A stretch of 64,000 bases of DNA, taken from the NCBI GenBank assembly GCA_032207245.1, contig CM063501.1, positions 57,633,893 to 57,697,892 on the forward strand, written 5' to 3'. The notes beneath the pieces are model-generated. The model was not told where the DNA came from and did no database searches. It saw nothing but the letters and a program-made list of their open reading frames with translations. Origin of the DNA: Pardosa pseudoannulata. Taxonomy: Eukaryota > Arthropoda > Arachnida > Araneae > Lycosidae. This document shows positions 1-15,806 of the stretch, piece by piece. A program made the position numbers and the translations under genes. The first letter of the stretch is position 1. Every line of letters begins with the position of its first letter.

Positions 1-3332
<3,332 letters not shown>

Positions 3333-3569
3333 ATTTAATATAACAAATATATATATTTATATGTACAACGGATATAAACATCATTGTGTCTAGCTTTTTA
3401 AATTGAGATTTTTCCATAATTGTGTATACTTTGTTTCCCTCTGTTATGTAATTACAGTGTTGCTTCCCTTTTCTGAAATTTGGAGATTAGATAAAAATGG
3501 ACCAGTACGGTTTCGAAATAAACAATACATACATAGACTCTTGGAACATATCATCTCATATATATATAC

Positions 3570-3636
<67 letters not shown>

Positions 3637-3661
3637 TGTACATATACATATATATTTATAT

Positions 3662-3739
<78 letters not shown>

Positions 3740-4044
3740 TGAATCAGATGTAAACGCTCTATATCCCAAATGTAAGGTTTTGCAGGCGATCATTATAAAT
3801 GTATTTCAGAGATTTCATAGAGATGATATGTTCCAAGAGTCTATCTATGTATTGTTTATTTCGAAACCGTACTGGTTCTTTTTTATCTAATCTCCAAATT
3901 TCAGAAAATGGAAGCAACACTATAATTACATAACAGAGGGAAACAATGCATACACAATTATGGAAAAATCTCAACTTAAAAAGCTAGACACAATGCTGTT
4001 TATATCCGTTGTACATATAAAAATATATATTTGTTATATTAAAT
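3333..4044. mobile_element. Inverted-repeat (foldback/MITE-like) element, TA-rich centre
   Basis: The left arm (3333-3558) and right arm (3820-4044) are reverse complements over about 225 bp with only scattered mismatches and single-base gaps. Both arms encode nearly the same meaningless frame, on opposite strands (MRFFHNCV...RFRNKQYI), which is how the symmetry shows in translation. The 260-bp centre is mostly (TA)n plus about 70 bp of unique sequence (3752-3819). No transposase is present. The outer edges run straight into TA-rich or AT-rich DNA, so the target-site duplication cannot be defined. It could be a non-autonomous DNA transposon with long inverted ends or an inverted local duplication. 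Confidence 0.8.
3559..3751. repeat. (TA)n tract in the centre of the inverted repeat
   Basis: TA dinucleotides with ATACATAT and ATGTACATATAC interruptions, between the two inverted arms. It would form the loop, or be self-complementary itself, if the element extruded as a cruciform. Confidence 0.93.
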
Positions 4045-6439
4045 AGTTTCAACATTATGGATTACGTATGTAATTTTCTTTGTAATAACACACGTCTTTA
4101 AGTTAGTAAATGTTTCTAAAAGTAAAAATAAAAAATTGCGTTTTATTTTCTCAAAATAAATGTAAGTAGAAAAATAGGCATAGATTGTAAATTATTTTCA
4201 TTAATATTGTTCGTTAATATTGCATGCTTATGTATCAATATTGAGCATATTTTACATTACAGCTTTATCAGTTAGTTGTAATAATTAACTACTTAAAAAC
4301 AATCATTTAAAATTCTTGACTTACTTGTATCTATCTTAAATATGGTAAATAAATCTTGCAATTCTATACTTGATAAAGATTTTGAAGATAACTGACATTC
4401 AATAGAAAAATAGTATTATATGCATTTGATACTAATTTTTGATTACTGAAATATGTGTGGTATACTATTAAATACCATAAATATCATAAGAATTTTTTTT
4501 TAATTAGGCATTATTTATATTTTACAGTTAATCTCTGTCTGATTCAAATTGTGTACGTGGTGTTTTTATTACACTACTCATGCGAAAGTTAGATTTGGTA
4601 TGGATGTTTAGAAAAAGTTTTACTGCCTGTATTTGAAATTGGTTTCAATATTTATTCTATAATGATTCATTCCAAACTATTTTTTAGTCTATTAATGTGG
4701 ATTATTATAAGTGTGAGTATATTACACTGTCTTAGATCTTCCCTTTCTACAATTTTTAATCATCTTCTTTGAAAATTAGTTTAAAAATGTAAAAATGTTT
4801 TTGACTATATATAAATGTTGTTTTTTTAATTGTTAGTTAAATATTTACATCAATCCTCAATAAAGATTATTCTCCATAATACTATAGCCATGTCCCGGTA
4901 ATAACTAAATTCCTAAAAGCTTCACGTTGAATTCAGCTTTATAGTTCTTTATATGATATATAATTCGAAAAATATGGGTTATAATGAGCTCAAAATGCAA
5001 GATGAATCTTATATTTTGTCATCATTTTCTCTAATTTACCTATATTTCTTGGTACTATGAGTATCCATACCTGAAAAAAAATCCCAAATAGATACAAACA
5101 ACATGAAGTTAGTAATTGATTTTACAAAAAATTTGAACACTTACTCTTAACAGGCCAAGCTGAAAATCTTTTACTCTAAACTGATTAGGATTTACGTAAG
5201 AAACTGCTAACGTTTACTGCAATCGAAATAATTAAACAAAAAAAAAGTATCCCATTCATTTTAGCATATAAATTGTTTTTCCTTCCCTTTTAGAGATATT
5301 TTTTTTCTTGCTGTTCTTTAGGATTTTTTGCTCATTTCTTTATTATCTCTTCCCTTTAGGGGAGTAATAGAATTCTTTCTCGGCACCAGGAAATTCCCAG
5401 AAGTAAGCGATAAAGTGCTTTTGTTTCTAAATGGCAGACTTTGTTTAATCTGCCAGATGTGTAAGCGTGAATTGAAATTTAAATTTAGTAAAATCTTCGT
5501 GAAAAGGTATTTATTTATCACACGCAGAAAACATATTTCTCCCCAAGGTTATTTATTTTAATTTAATTTAATGCGCAAAGTGCAAAATTTTGTTTCGCCT
5601 AATATGGACAAACCGTGGGGTTTTGGATTAAGGAAAAAAAACTTCCTGCGAGTAAGTTTTGTGTACAAAATAAAAACTTGTCGGCATTTATTAGGAAATA
5701 ATGAATGTAAAGAAGCAAAAGAAAAATTTGTAATTTGTTATACAGATTTTTCTTCTTCGTCAGTGTAGTAGCATTTGTGTGGCACTATTTTTTAGTTTTG
5801 TTTTTTGGGAAGAATTTTTACCGTTTAGCTCAGAAAAAAGCGACGTACTTTGCTGCATTGCTTTTTTATTCTTATATAAATTATCTCTCCATTTTAGAAA
5901 AATCGTTACTACTGCGATGTTGATGTGTAAAAATTTCAGTTTTACGTCATCCATCACATTTCTGTCGATAAAAAGTTTCAAAGTATTTAAAAATAGTTTT
6001 TACTTAGAACGAAAAATTTTAATATAAACATTGAGTATTTGTATAGTATAAATACTCTAATTCTTTGTGTTTTAATTAAAGGAGAGAAAAACATAGTATC
6101 AAAACCCTAATATTGACACTAATTTTTATCTATACCCTTTAACATTTTGATATTAATTGAGTACTAAAATTATTATAATTAATACCTATATTTTTAAAGT
6201 TATGAAAAATACAAATAAATACTTTTAAGGGGGGATTACCTGGTTTTGTTTATATCCTGGATTAGTCATCCTATCCAAAAAATATAGATCTTTATCCCCA
6301 TATTAATTCTTCTTTTTATACTATAAAAAAGTGAAGGGGTGCCTGTATGAGTATAAGTTAGACAGAACATAATCAATTAAAATTTTTGATACAGTATAAA
6401 GATCTTTAATTCTTTGTGTAGGAAATTTCAGTCACTTAC
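4045..6439. other. Low-copy DNA, no recognisable gene
   Basis: No repeat structure was seen. Around 5280-5760 the base composition is less extreme and two adjacent open frames occur on the plus strand (5328-5561, 77 codons; 5571-5768, 65 codons). Neither resembles a known family to me, they lack convincing splice context, and a comparable frame exists on the opposite strand. I do not call them genes. The patch could be regulatory or a decayed element. Confidence 0.55.
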
Positions 6440-8165
6440 AGATTTTTAACTATGCATTTTGTTGTCTCGATGATGTGAAATGGCTACCACCAAATTCTCT
6501 AGTTAAAAAAAATCTTATTTAATTTATGCTCTTCGAAGTTTTATGCAGTTATCTTTAAATGCAATTACTTACTTAACTATGATTTTTCCATGTTTTAGGA
6601 ATTGTACCCCTAAATGTGTGTTTTATCACAATATATTATAATAGGAGCTTCTTCAGCTCTTACCATAGAGTAATAATAGAGACTTTCCTTGAAAGTCTTT
6701 CCCAAGCTCAAAACACCTACAAAACGTATAAAACTACAATTTTGAAGTGTTCTGGATGTCAAAGAAAAATATTATGCATTAGACTGTTTCATTGCAGTAA
6801 TATAAAAAAAAGTTAAAGTATAAACAGGTTTAGATAAATAAGTAATGATTTAAATTTACTAGATAGCCTAAGATTAATTTCATATTAATATTTTGTTGCC
6901 TGCTTGATGTTAAATGGAGACCACGAAATTATTCAGTTAAAAAATATTCTTATTTATTTTAACACTTTTGAAGTCTTTATGGAGTTACCTTTAAAAGTAA
7001 TGAATTAATTATTGTCTCTTCTTTTAGGAATTGTATCACAAAATTTGTGTGTTATCACCAGAGAAGTTTCTGCAGGTCAGGACTTTACTTGCAAGTCTTT
7101 CCCAAGCTTACAACACCTGCAAAATGTATAAAACTACAATTTTGAAGTGTTCTGGATGTCAAGGAAATATATTATGCATTAGACTGTTTCATTGCAGTAA
7201 TATAAAAAAAAGTTAAAGTATAAAAAGGTTTAGATACATAAATAAATAATGATTTAAATTTACTAGCTAGCCTAAGATTAATTTTATATTGATGCTTTGT
7301 TGTCTTCTTGATATTAAATAGCGACCACCAAGTTCTTCAGCTAAAAAAATATTCTTAGTTAATTTAAAGCTTTTGATGTCTTTATGCAGTTACCTTCATA
7401 GGTAATGAATTAATTATTGTCCCTTCTTTTAGGAATTGTATCACAAATTTTGTATGTTATCACCAGAGAAGTTTCTGCAGGTCTTACCACTTAGTAATAA
7501 TATAGGACTTTACTTGCAAGTCTTTCCCAAGTTCACAACATCTACAAAATGTATAAAACTACAATTTTGAAGTGTTCTGGATGTCAAGGAAAAATATTTG
7601 TGCATTAGACTGTTTCATTGCAGTAATAGTAAAAAATAGTTAAAGAATAAAAATGCTTAGATAAATGATGATTTAAATATACTAGATAGCCTCAGATTAA
7701 TTTCATATTGATATTTTGTTTTCTCCTTGATGTTAAATAGCGACTATTAATTTCTTCAGTTAAAAAAGTATTCTGATTTAATTTAAAGCTTTTGAAGCTT
7801 TTATGCAGTTACCTTTAAAGGTCATAAATTACTTAACAATGAGTATCCTTTCTTTTCAGAATTATATCACAAATTTTGTATGTTATCACCACAGAAGTTT
7901 CAACAGTCCTTACCGCTTAGTAATAATAGAGGGCTTTACTTGCAAGTATCTTCCAAGCTCACATCTACAAATAGTATAAAACTACAAGTGTAGAGTGTTC
8001 TAGATGTAAAGGAAACATATTATGGCCTTCGAACATAGCAAAGTATATTAGACTGTTTTATTAAAGTGATAAAAAATAATTAAAGCATAAAAAGTTTTAG
8101 ATACATAAATAATTATTGATTCAAATTTACTTGCTAGCCTCAGATTAATATCATATTGACGTTTT
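6440..8165. repeat. Tandem array, four ~400-430-bp units plus a partial
   Basis: The anchor TGTTCTGGATGTCAA recurs at 6748, 7148 and 7573, with a diverged version at 7996. A second anchor (GTTG.CT.CTTGATGTTAAAT) recurs at about 6461, 6895, 7299 and 7719. A truncated fifth unit ends near 8165. Each unit has a pyrimidine-rich stretch ending in TTTTAG or TTTCAG just before GAATTGTA or GAATTATA, which resembles a 3' splice site. Units 1 and 2 keep a ~60-codon frame ending in CIRLFHCSNIKKS (6616-6816, 7031-7216), but units 3 and 4 lose it by indels and stops, so purifying selection for protein is unlikely. Confidence 0.9.
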
Positions 8166-11100
8166 TGTAATTTATACTTTTAGATTAATATAAAAATTAT
8201 GTATGTTAATAGAGGTTTGTCAGAAAGAGAAAACTATTTGATGATGCAAGTATTTACCCCGAAATTTCCCGAGAAGTCTTTGGGACAAAGAATAACACTG
8301 TTGCTCATGACTTATGTTAGTACCTAACTGTGTAATGTATTGGAAATTCATTATTTAGCAGCATAGATGATAATTTCAGATAGTTAAATATCTGCAACAT
8401 GAAGGCTAATTCAAAAGTGGATTACAAATGAAAAATAACTTCTTAACGGAAACAAATTCTTAGTTTTGCTCTAATATTTCAACCGCGGTCTCCGGTATCA
8501 AAAATACTTTACGAGAATTGGGTCCTCGTAAATATTACAGAAACTTTGAAATACTAAATAAAATAAGAAAAGAATTTGCAAATCACAATTTTACCAGCTT
8601 TTTTTCTTTTTGTACAATTCTACAAAGTTATGTACAAGATTTGCATGGTTTTACTAGGCACTTTGTAAGTTAATTTAGTAAAACCTGCTTTGTGATGACG
8701 TTTTTACTGCAATCCACTTTTTATGCATTGTTACTTAAAACATATTTGTTAAAGAATTCAGCTTTATGGTTTTTAGTTCTCAAATAAAATAATTGAGAAA
8801 TAATAAAAAAAAGAGCACGCAGATATTAGTTTTTCTTTTGGTAATCCCAAATGTTGGCGAGCTATTACAATTTAGAGACTTTTGTCAAAAGTGCTTGGAG
8901 AAGGCTACAAGACTAGCATTTTCTAGAATATAGCACACTGAAAACAGAAACTATAAAAGACTCCGGCCTTTCAATTTTTCTCAATATATATATTGTTTAG
9001 TCATAGAGAATAGATATTATTATTATTGAAAATGGGGAATATATTGCTGATTTAGATTAGTCGGATATAGATAATTGTGAATTATAAGTCAATATTTTAT
9101 ATGTTATTTGTAGTTTGAAATCCGAGTATTCTAGTATTTTCTGTACAGTGAAAAAAGAGTTTTTATATATAAAATTAATTTTCTATTAATTCCGTGTGAC
9201 TACTCAAAATAGAAACCTGTATATATATATATATATATTACTTTCTAACTATTTATCACTGTTTAAAAAAAAAATTAGATGAAAAAAGGAAATACACTGT
9301 CCATAAGAAATATGTATAAAGCAGGAGAACGATGTGGTGTGAGTATTAATGAAATAATTAAAATCTTCCAAAGCAAAAAATAAATAAACAACTAAATATA
9401 ATTTTAATTAATTGAATGGGAGAAAAGAATCATAAAAATAATCCTTTCTCCACCTGCATATAAGCTTTCTTAATCTTTAATCCCCATTTTTAATTAACGT
9501 TGCCAACTTAATGATTGAAATGATGAACTTTAATTAAAATTTGGATTAGAAATTGACTCATTGGTAATATTGTATCAAATTTTTCGATCGGACTTAATGA
9601 AATTAATCTGAATTTTCACGCACATCAACGTGGAAGATCTTTTGAAATAGTAATTCCTTTGACTTAAAGCAGGCGAAATGTGTGATTATAAAATGCTCAA
9701 GTTTTTAACCCATCTTTGCAGTGACGGGTTAACCGTAATAACCATGCATCAGCTTTTTATTTTAATGAAAAAAGGCATAAAAAAAGGTCTTAAGAAAGTT
9801 CTCATTTTAGCTTCTTTTTTTTTCGAAAGCCTTATTCTCTTTTTCCGCAAAATAATGTAAGTTGTGTTTTTTGTAGTGAAGCAAAAAAAAAAAAATTAAA
9901 TTGGGAAATGTGTTTTTTTGGAAGCTTTTGTATATTCTGACAAATTAACATTTGAACTTAAAAAATGCAAACAGTCATAAGGAAGAGTTCTATTTATCCC
10001 CTGAAAAGGGTTTTATCTTTTATGCTAATTTAAATGCGTTTCATATGTAGATGGCGGAAAACAGCTATATGTAATGGAAATAAATCTGTTTGGGCAGCTT
10101 TCCAAGAATTAATTAAAAATATGTATATGCCCATATATAGACATTTTACACTCCACTGTTCCGGATAGGCTTGAATTGATGCGGTAATTAACGCGAGAAG
10201 GAAAATTCTAATGCTCGTAAATGTTCTACGAAGAATGTATTAACCTATTTAAAATGAATTCTAGTAAAAAGCCTTCTATGTTAACTAAGAGGGTATTCAT
10301 CGTAATTATTTGTTCAAGTCATGATAAATAATAATAGTGTAGCCTCATTTTCTATGTTGTATTTCTTTAGAATTTTTGAAAAATATATATTTCTTTAATA
10401 TTTTTCTATGAAAATATAAATGGGAAAGTAATGCATTACATTGCTTGAGTTAGTTTTAATTTATAGACGAAACTAAAATTGAAAATCTAAAATAAATGTT
10501 GAGATTAAACGTTCAAAAGATTTTTAAAAATTCTCAAATATGTCTATGTGTGAACATTTAATATTTAAAATGTGAGACGAAGATTGAAAATGTATTCAAA
10601 ATGGGGGAAGAACATTGAATATGTTTATGTCTTTATGTACGAAAAATAGAATTAATAAAACTGCTTTTGTACAAATGCAGATATATAAAAAGTTTTTGAA
10701 TAGTTTCATAAATATGTCATCACTAGCAAAATTTGTATTGTCTATTATTTTATTTATTTGTAAACTATTCTTAGATATCATTTCATGTAGATAATTCAAT
10801 AATTATATAGTTGACGAAATAAAACATAAAAACATGAAATTTGTATATTTTTGTCAGTTTCTGGTTATTTTTTATTATACATAGCGGCAGAATTGGTTGA
10901 TGTTGCAAAACTTAACTCAGATCTATTTCTGAGCTTTTTTTCTGTATTCCAAACAGGGGAAATCTAAAAACATATGTTGTATAGATATTTAGATTTCCTT
11001 TATTTTATTGGAAATCTGAAATAGCTTTTAAATTTGAGATACAGTGAGCTTTTAACTTTGATAAATTATACTGTATGTTTAAAAAACAAAGTGTAAAAGC

Positions 11101-11569
11101 TATTAATAAATTGTAAAGTTCTACAAATTTAATCCTTTCTATATGAAAGTAGAAATTCATAATAATTTAAATATTTTATGATTTTAAAATTTTATTAATT
11201 ACAAAAGACAATATTTAGGGTGAATGAGGTTATCATAAATCTTTCATTTCATTCATTTTTCATGCATTTTTTATTTGTGGAGAAACTGAAACACATTTTT
11301 CAAACACTGCCGAAAAATGTATAATAATTTTTCTGTAATAATCAAAATCATGTTGTTCTATATGGCAAATTATTAGAATTTGATCTATTTACATAATTCT
11401 ATTCATCAAAAGACAGCATAGCATTTGAAAATATCAAAACACTAAAGTCTTAAAATGTACAATACAATAATTAAAATAGGTCAATGAGAGTACTTTAAAA
11501 TAAGATAGTGACAATACAGTATAGCATTTATAAACTTGCACCATTTACTAGAATAGAACTAGATAAAAA
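8166..11569. other. Low-copy DNA; possible conserved non-coding patches
   Basis: No gene or tandem array was seen. A short (TA)9 lies near 9222-9239. The stretches 9420-9860 and 10010-10280 are less AT-extreme, free of repeats and contain several TAATTA/TTAATTAA homeodomain-type words and a few GC-richer segments. They are plausible regulatory DNA but are unsupported without conservation data. The 60-codon frame at 9678-9860 is Lys/Phe/Leu-rich low complexity and is not called. Confidence 0.5.
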
Positions 11570-12542
11570 TTAACCTCTTAATGCACAGTGTTTTTGAAAA
11601 AGGCCGGCAAAAAATCCATCTTTTTAATGTAGAAAAAACAGTTTAGAACTTAAATATATATCGAAAAATGAGTGAATAAGAATCTGAATATAAACACGCT
11701 GTTGAAAGGTGGCTCACAAATCACTTTTAAACTGTAGGATCAATGTTGGGTCAGACAAGTATATTTGAAATATTTTATGAATCATAAGTTTTAAGTGGAG
11801 ATACCTGTAAACCTACAAAAAATCGATTTTCAGATTTTTATATCCCGTTTCGTTAATCATATCTGAACTCCATTCAAAACCCACAATGAAAACTTTCAAT
11901 TATTACTTGTATTAGCAGTTTAAATAAGACGATATATGCGACGACATTGACGGAAAAACACAAAAAGGCAAATGAGTCGCTCAATTCCTTACACATTATA
12001 TACAGGACGCGTACTAGTATGTTTTCTGACGAATGATACTTGAGCATGGGTCACGTACTAGTACTTACTGCAACAACATGGTTTGTTTGTGGTACAAAAA
12101 TAACAGTATATACAGAAAATGAAACCAATGTTATTGCCTACTACATAGATTCTGGAAAAATTTAGACAAATAAAAAATATTTTTACATTATAAGTTTTAT
12201 GACTGCTTTTTTCACTTTTTTATAATGTAAAAATATTTATGGATAATATAATTCGAAAAAATTAAAACTATATACTACTATTTTTATTTGATTTTTCATA
12301 TTTACGTTACTATTATAAATTTATCCAATAAAAAAAATATTCTTGTTTACAAAAATCTTATGGTTGTTATTTATTTCTTTTTATATATTTGTTTATATAT
12401 TTAAATATAAAATACGAAAAGTTGATTAAAAATTAAATAATTTTCGATCTATTGAGATTTAACTGAATAACTAAATTTACGCTCAAAACGCCCGCTCCCG
12501 GTACAATTCCTCTGCGAAATCTATCCGTACACAATGTGTTAA
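11570..12542. mobile_element. Possible TTAA-bounded non-autonomous element (piggyBac-like), doubtful
   Basis: TTAA occurs at 11570-11573, followed by CCTCTTAATGCACAGTG, and at 12539-12542, preceded by CCGTACACAATGTG. Read inward from each end, both give TTAAC followed by a similar C-T-rich/TGTG string, as expected of weakly preserved piggyBac-type termini. The interior has a repeated CGTACTAGTA word (about 12009 and 12054) and a strong hairpin, but no transposase. TTAA is very frequent in this DNA, so the boundaries may be coincidence. Confidence 0.25.
12175..12238. repeat. Perfect 19-bp inverted repeat, 26-nt loop
   Basis: The arms 12175-12193 (AAATATTTTTACATTATAA) and 12220-12238 are exact reverse complements. 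The loop is pyrimidine-rich (..CTGCTTTTTTCACTTTT). It could be a hairpin in RNA or an extruded cruciform. It lies inside the doubtful TTAA-bounded segment. Confidence 0.85.
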
Positions 12543-14095
12543 TATGGATATTTTGTCCAAAAGAAACAAACTCAGATAGACATATTGTGGATGAAAACGT
12601 TAATTTAGCTATTTCAAACTTTAATGACGAAAACAAACCTCAAATAAACATTATGAAGGTATTGGTCTCACACCACGAGCCAGAGTATTTTTGCTGAAAA
12701 AGTTGATAAGTATAGGATAGTGGTGGCAGAGAAACCAGCAATCTGTAGAGGCTTGTAGAGCTAAAAGAAGAGAAAAAATTAACAAATTGAAATTACAAAT
12801 ATGAAAGAAGGATTTGTTTACACTCCTGGAGTATTTTGAACATTAGTATAATAATAAAACTAAGCAAAAGGTTATAATTAAACTTTGAATTTATTTTACT
12901 CAAAATGACGTTTGCATGTAGTGTTATTAAAAACTATATGTCATAATCTTCTAAAAATTTCATTGCATAATTCTTTATGTATAGCCTTCAACCTAAAACC
13001 TTAAAAAAGTAAGATTTAAAATTTTTATTCATTTTCACCCTTAAAAGTATAATTAAAAAAATTAAGAATTTAATTTTTATTATATTTTAAAGTAGATTTT
13101 TTAACTTGATTAAAATTTTTGCAAATATTTTGGTTTTAATTCAAATGCTACCCTAATATGTATATAATTTTATCAAAATTTTTTGTTATATGCATATTTT
13201 TTTTATTTTATTATGCTCGCAAGACTTGATTATTTTTTGTCTTTTACAATTATATGTATTTTTTAATTTAAAATTTTAATATTAATTTATAAATTTAAAG
13301 CTTAAATTTCTTTAAATGATATAATCTACAATAATTATTTTATATCTAAAAGCAGCTTGATTTTAATTTTTTAATATAATACATATGTTTTGGCAACTAC
13401 AATATATTCATCTTTTTCACCTTTTCGGCAAGTTCAACGATATCCTTAACCCCCTAATTTATCTGTAATAATACAATGCAGAAAATATATCCCAATAGTC
13501 TTATTTATTATCATTAATAAGTATTTATTTTTTAGAGCTTATTTATTAATTAAAAACAACAACAAAATTATTTTAAGGGCAATGCTTATGTATAAAGAGT
13601 CTATGAATATATTTACCCCTCTGTGGATAGAAAGTTTTGGGTCAACTTTTGTCTAGTAAGATACATAGTATTCAACAAATTGTATGCAGATTTAGTTAAA
13701 CAAAGTTAGTGTTATTTTCATAGATAGTTCACTCTTTCTTTTTCTCTGAATGGGAAAATGAAGAAAATTGTTTATATTATTCATAGTTCAATTCGCGATA
13801 TACATTAGCAGGGCTATACTACTCTTTAAGTCCCCAGTAAAAACACAAAGAAATGCCGCATTTGCAATACTTCATTCGACATATTCAAAAATTCATGACT
13901 AGGTCAAAATACTAGGTCAAGAAACCGGGATACGCTAGATGAAAATTTTGGCACTGCTTTCTAGGGCGTGGCCTTAGCATTTTTCGTTTATGTATGGCTG
14001 TTTTTTTCTTAATGTAAATTTACTCTTCTACATAAAATCGATTCTTCTCTTGAAGTATTGCTGGAATTCATTACCGCTGTATGTAATGCAAGGTA
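12543..14095. other. Low-copy AT-rich DNA, nothing recognised
   Basis: About 12850-13400 is almost pure A/T with no period that I could find. 13780-14000 is more complex but carries no open frame or repeat. No gene is called. Confidence 0.65.
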
Positions 14096-15575
14096 TGCGA
14101 AGCAATTATTTACATTTTTATTATATGCTTAGAATTTATGTAAAATAAGAGAATTGATTGTTTCGTTAGTTAAGATTAAATTACATTAAAAATTATTTTA
14201 AAAGACGATAACGGTCTAACATATTGTTCATGACTGATATTAGAACAAAATTTTCTATTACTATTTTGATGCCATTTTGAATAACTTAAAAACATCATGC
14301 TTCGCATTTATGGAAATGGTAATGGACTATTAAATAATTTAATCATATGCTTAGGATTTATGTAAAAAATGGTACTGATTTTTGCTTTAGTTAAGTTTAA
14401 ATTACATTAAAAATTATTTTAAAACACAGAATATTTTAGCAATTTTTTTGTTATTTTACGGTATTACACCCTCTGTAGCACGACAAGATACATTCAGTCT
14501 TATAAAAGTGTATGTCTAATTGTATAACAGTCACAGTTTCAATAGTTTCAGCAATTTTAAAAGTTCCCCCAACTTGACCTATGAGAAAGAAGTTTTTATG
14601 TTGGCAAATATCATTCTGGTTTGTTTCGGTCTAACATATTGTTCATGACTGATGTTATAACAAAATTTTCTATTACTATTTTGGTGCCATTTTGAATAAC
14701 TTAAAAACATCATGCTTAGCATTTATGGAAATGGTAATGGACTATTAAATAATTTAATCATATGCTTAGGATTTATGTAAAAAATGGTATTTATTTTTGC
14801 TTTAGTTAAGTTTAAATTCTCTTAAAAACTATTTTAAAACACATAATATTTCAGCAATTTTTTTTGTTATTTTACGGTGTTACACCCTCTGTAGTGCGCC
14901 AAATTACATTAAGTTTTGTAAAAGTGTATGCCTAGTTGTATAACAGTCACAGTTGTAATAGTTTCCCCAATTTTAAAAGTTCCCCCATGAGGTTTTATGT
15001 TAGCAACTAACATTCTGGATGGTTACGGTCTAACATATTGTTCATGACTGATATTATAACAAAATTTTCTATTACTATTTTGATGCCATTTTGAATAACT
15101 TAAAAACATCATCCTTCGCCTTTTAAAAATGGTAATGCACTATTAAATAATTTAATCATATGCTTAGGATTTATGTAAAAATGGTATTGATTTTTGCTTT
15201 AGTTAAGTTTAAATTCTCTTAAAAAATATTTTAAAACACAGAATATTTTAGCAATTTTATTTGTTATTTTACAGTATTACACACTCTGTAGTGCGACAAA
15301 TTACATTAAGTTTTATAAAAGTGTATACCTAGTTGTATAACAGTCACAGTTTCAATAGTTTCCTCAATTTTAAAAGTTTCCCCAACTTGACCTTAGAGAA
15401 AGAAGGTTTTATGTTAGCAACTAATGTTCTGGTTGGTCACGGTCTAACATATTGTTCATGACTGATATTATAACAAAATTTTCTATTACTATTTTCATGG
15501 CATTTTGAATAACTTAAAAACATCATGCTTCGCATTTATGGAAATAGTAATGGACTATTGAATAATTTAATTATT
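14096..15575. repeat. Tandem array, ~400-415-bp units (about 3.5 copies)
   Basis: The phrase CGGTCTAACATATTGTTCATG starts at about 14212, 14627, 15026 and 15440, giving spacings of 415, 399 and 414 bp. Each full unit also holds TTAATCATATGCTTAGGATTT, a TTACACCCTCTGTAG block and a GTATAACAGTCACAGTT block. The array begins and ends in partial units. Copies are highly similar apart from small indels and one shortened AACTTGACCT segment in the second full unit, so the amplification looks fairly recent. No coding potential was seen. Confidence 0.93.
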
Positions 15576-15635
15576 ATCTTCATTTTACTTCTTTGAAATT
15601 TAAGGTTTCAATATTGCCGTGCTGATTCTTCATGG

Positions 15636-15705
15636 CCAAATGGTCATCACACATGTTTCGTAATCGGGAGGTCGTGCGTTCGAATTCACGGAGAGAAGAT
15701 AAGCT
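15636..15705 (+). repeat. tRNA-like sequence, probable tRNA-derived SINE head or tRNA relic
   Basis: An A-box-type word TGGCCAAATGG fits TRGYNNARYNG, and about 35 nt downstream is a B-box-type GTTCGAATTC preceded by GGAGGTCGTGC, in the order and spacing of an RNA polymerase III type-2 internal promoter. The cloverleaf is poor: the anticodon stem has mismatches and the T stem pairs only as CGTG/CACG around an enlarged loop. A functional tRNA is therefore unlikely. The following AT-rich sequence could be the SINE body, but no second copy occurs here to define its end. Confidence 0.5.
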
Positions 15706-15806
15706 TTAAAATCGGTATAAACATATATTTATTTCTCTTATTTATGTGCTACTTTATTTCGTGTTTCAGGAGATTCTAAACCTTTCTTTAGTTTGACAGT
15801 AGAGTA

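Noticed and set aside
3403..3974. Matching MRFFHNCV... frames on opposite strands
   Set aside because: The match reflects inverted-repeat DNA symmetry, not two genes. There is no family resemblance and both frames run into TA repeats.
5328..5768. Two consecutive plus-strand frames (77 and 65 codons)
   Set aside because: No recognisable motif, an overlapping minus-strand frame of similar length, and no splice or promoter support. Chance frames in a less AT-rich patch explain them.
9704..9732. TTAACCC...GGGTTAA, 29 bp, looking like tiny piggyBac ends
   Set aside because: Far too short to be an element and the interior has no further symmetry. TTAA is extremely common in this sequence.
12433..12636. 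Minus-strand 67-codon frame next to a putative TTAA end, suspected piggyBac coding remnant
   Set aside because: No transposase motif could be matched; only the neighbouring TTAA context is suggestive.
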